A stretch of DNA of 64,000 nucleotides from JABAAI01 sp965242745 (lineage in GTDB: Bacteria; Spirochaetota; Leptospiria; Leptospirales; Leptonemataceae), in NCBI GenBank assembly GCA_965242745.1, contig CBDETG010000095.1, positions 1-64,000 of the forward strand, written 5' to 3'. Positions 63,039-64,000 of this stretch are shown here, in pieces. Every line of letters begins with the position of its first letter. The first letter of the stretch is position 1. Made by a program: the position numbers and the translations under genes. A model generated the notes under the pieces. The model worked only from the letters and a program-made list of their open reading frames with translations, had not been told where the DNA came from and searched no databases.

Positions 63039-64000
63039 ATGAAAGTGATTTTACAAAAAAACGTTCTCGGTTTGGGTGACTTTGGGGAAGTCAAAGAAGT
63101 CAAAGCCGGCTATGCTCGTAATTATCTTATCCCCCGCAAGCTTGCCATATCCGCTTATTCAGGATCAAGCAAGGCTCTAGAACATCAGAAACGCAGTCTT
63201 GCAAGCAAAGCGCGCAAGCGCCAAGCTTTCATGGAAAGGCTCGCATCCAAGATAAAAGAGCTGGAAAGCTTGGAGATGGAAGTGCGGGCTGGAGAGGCAA
63301 ATAAAATCTTTGGTTCTGTGACAAATGCCCATATTGCTGAAGCCTTATCAGAAAAAGATATTATTATTGATAAACGTAAAATAGATTTGCGCGACAAAAT
63401 ACGCGCTCTTGGAGAGTATCCGCTGACATTGCGCTTGTCTGAAGGAATGCATTGCAGCCTGAAGCTAAGGGTTGTACCTGATGCTATTTCTCTAAAAAAG
63501 ATAGAACGAGCGCAGAAGAAAAAAGAAAAGCAGGAAGAGGCGCAAAAAGCAGCATCGGCGCAATCAGCACAGGAATCAGGCCAGCCCCAGCAGCCAGAGT
63601 CTGCAGGCAAGAAGTCAGAGTCATCACAAGGATCAGGGGAGCCTCAGCAGCCAGAGTCCGCAGTCAAAAAGTCAGAGTCATCACAAGGATCAGGCCAGCC
63701 CCAGCAGCCAGAGTCCGCAGGCAAGAAGTCGGAGTCATCACAGGGAGCCGGGGAGCCACAGCAGCCAGAGTCCGCAGGCAAGAAGTCAGAGTCATCACAA
63801 GGATCAGGGGAGCCCCAGCAGCCAGAGTCTGCAGGCAAGAAGTCAGATTCATCACAAGGATCAGGCCAGGCGCCGCAGCCAGAGTCTGCAGGCAGGAAGT
63901 CAGATTCATCACAGGAAGCCGGGGAGCCACAGCAGCCAGAGTCTGCAGGCAAGAAGTCAGATTCATCACAAGGATCAGGCCAGGCGCCGCAGCCAGAGTC
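63039..64000 (+). CDS. rplI: Ribosomal protein bL9 with long repetitive C-terminal tail (partial at window end)
   Basis: The first 150 residues are a normal L9: VILQKNVLGLGDFGEVKEVKAGYARNYLIPRKLA (split here into short signatures such as LGLGDFGEVKEVK), a central helix, then ISEKD... to LRLSEGMHCSLKLRVV. The start ATG 63039 lies 12 bp after the ssb stop. From about residue 165 the frame continues with at least seven 57-bp repeats (QPQQPESAGKKSESSQGSG), low-complexity and charged, without a stop by 64,000. Canonical L9 is about 150 residues, so this tail is exceptional. Confidence 0.9.
   Translation, partial: MKVILQKNVLGLGDFGEVKEVKAGYARNYLIPRKLAISAYSGSSKALEHQKRSLASKARKRQAFMERLASKIKELESLEMEVRAGEANKIFGSVTNAHIAEALSEKDIIIDKRKIDLRDKIRALGEYPLTLRLSEGMHCSLKLRVVPDAISLKKIERAQKKKEKQEEAQKAASAQSAQESGQPQQPESAGKKSESSQGSGEPQQPESAVKKSESSQGSGQPQQPESAGKKSESSQGAGEPQQPESAGKKSESSQGSGEPQQPESAGKKSDSSQGSGQAPQPESAGRKSDSSQEAGEPQQPESAGKKSDSSQGSGQAPQPE
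63590..64000 (+). repeat. 57-bp tandem repeats in the bL9 tail
   Basis: Units with AGTCAGAGTCATCACAAG or GTCAGATTCATCACAAG (with single-base variants) recur every 57 bp from about 63,615 to the window end, at least seven times. They encode 19-residue Gln/Pro/Ser/Lys units. A multiple of three, so the frame is kept as units are gained or lost. Confidence 0.9.

Noticed and set aside
63185..63969. Minus-strand open frames with SGCWGWPD-type repeats
   Set aside because: They are antisense translations of the bL9 gene and its 57-bp repeats.

Overview
The window looks like a chromosomal segment of a spirochaete (Spirochaetota). The pointers are a roughly 930-residue GreA with a giant N-terminal extension, a FlgN-like flagellar chaperone next to a SPOR protein and coaE, many lipoprotein-type signal peptides and large repetitive surface proteins. 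The placement is inferred from gene content only. No tRNA, rRNA, CRISPR array or transposase was recognised.

Layout. 1-5.8 kb: the 3' end of a huge cysteine-rich repeat surface protein with a GLUG-type C-terminus, broken by about eight single-base frameshifts. 6-20.9 kb: mostly housekeeping genes (two HATPase-domain paralogues, eno, an FtsB-like gene, prfB, argS, hisA, ruvC, greA, an orphan DNA methyltransferase, BolA, a glycosyltransferase, an MgtC-like protein). 20.9-23.3 kb: a repeat-dense control region with a 127-bp tandem repeat, a cloverleaf-like inverted repeat, then three copies of a strong sigma70-type promoter, each followed by a 16/17-bp minisatellite, then a small ORF and a C14 tract. 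This sits directly upstream of a giant (about 2,600-residue) Fn3-like/GLUG/TSP1-like secreted protein (23.3-31.2 kb), which itself carries a frameshift in a C4 run. 31.2-39.4 kb: accessory and decaying genes (a nuclease-like protein with a coding minisatellite, tandem RCC1-propeller genes with a barrel protein, two broken secreted-protein genes). 39.4-48.2 kb: metabolic genes on the minus strand (trpB, phosphohexomutase, single-chain gcvP), a ParA/membrane-protein pair and a nitroreductase. 48.4-53.7 kb: duplicated MORN-like lipoproteins, a fused restriction/PIN relic and a two-lectin lipoprotein. 53.7-64 kb: FlgN-like, SPOR, coaE, a DUF4015 protein, a metal-site-less Fe-ADH homologue, an E2 acyltransferase, mutA, then rpsF-ssb-rplI without rpsR; the rplI product has a long repetitive tail and runs off the window.

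General pattern. Housekeeping reading frames, including several of 600-980 codons, are all intact. Almost every frameshift, minisatellite or homopolymer tract lies in or next to surface or accessory genes. This suggests either contingency-locus behaviour and decay of the surface repertoire, or consensus errors confined to repetitive DNA. Several genes (an mgtC-like gene, the two MORN lipoproteins, rpsF) have a promoter -10 element exactly 8 nt before the ATG, which implies leaderless transcripts.
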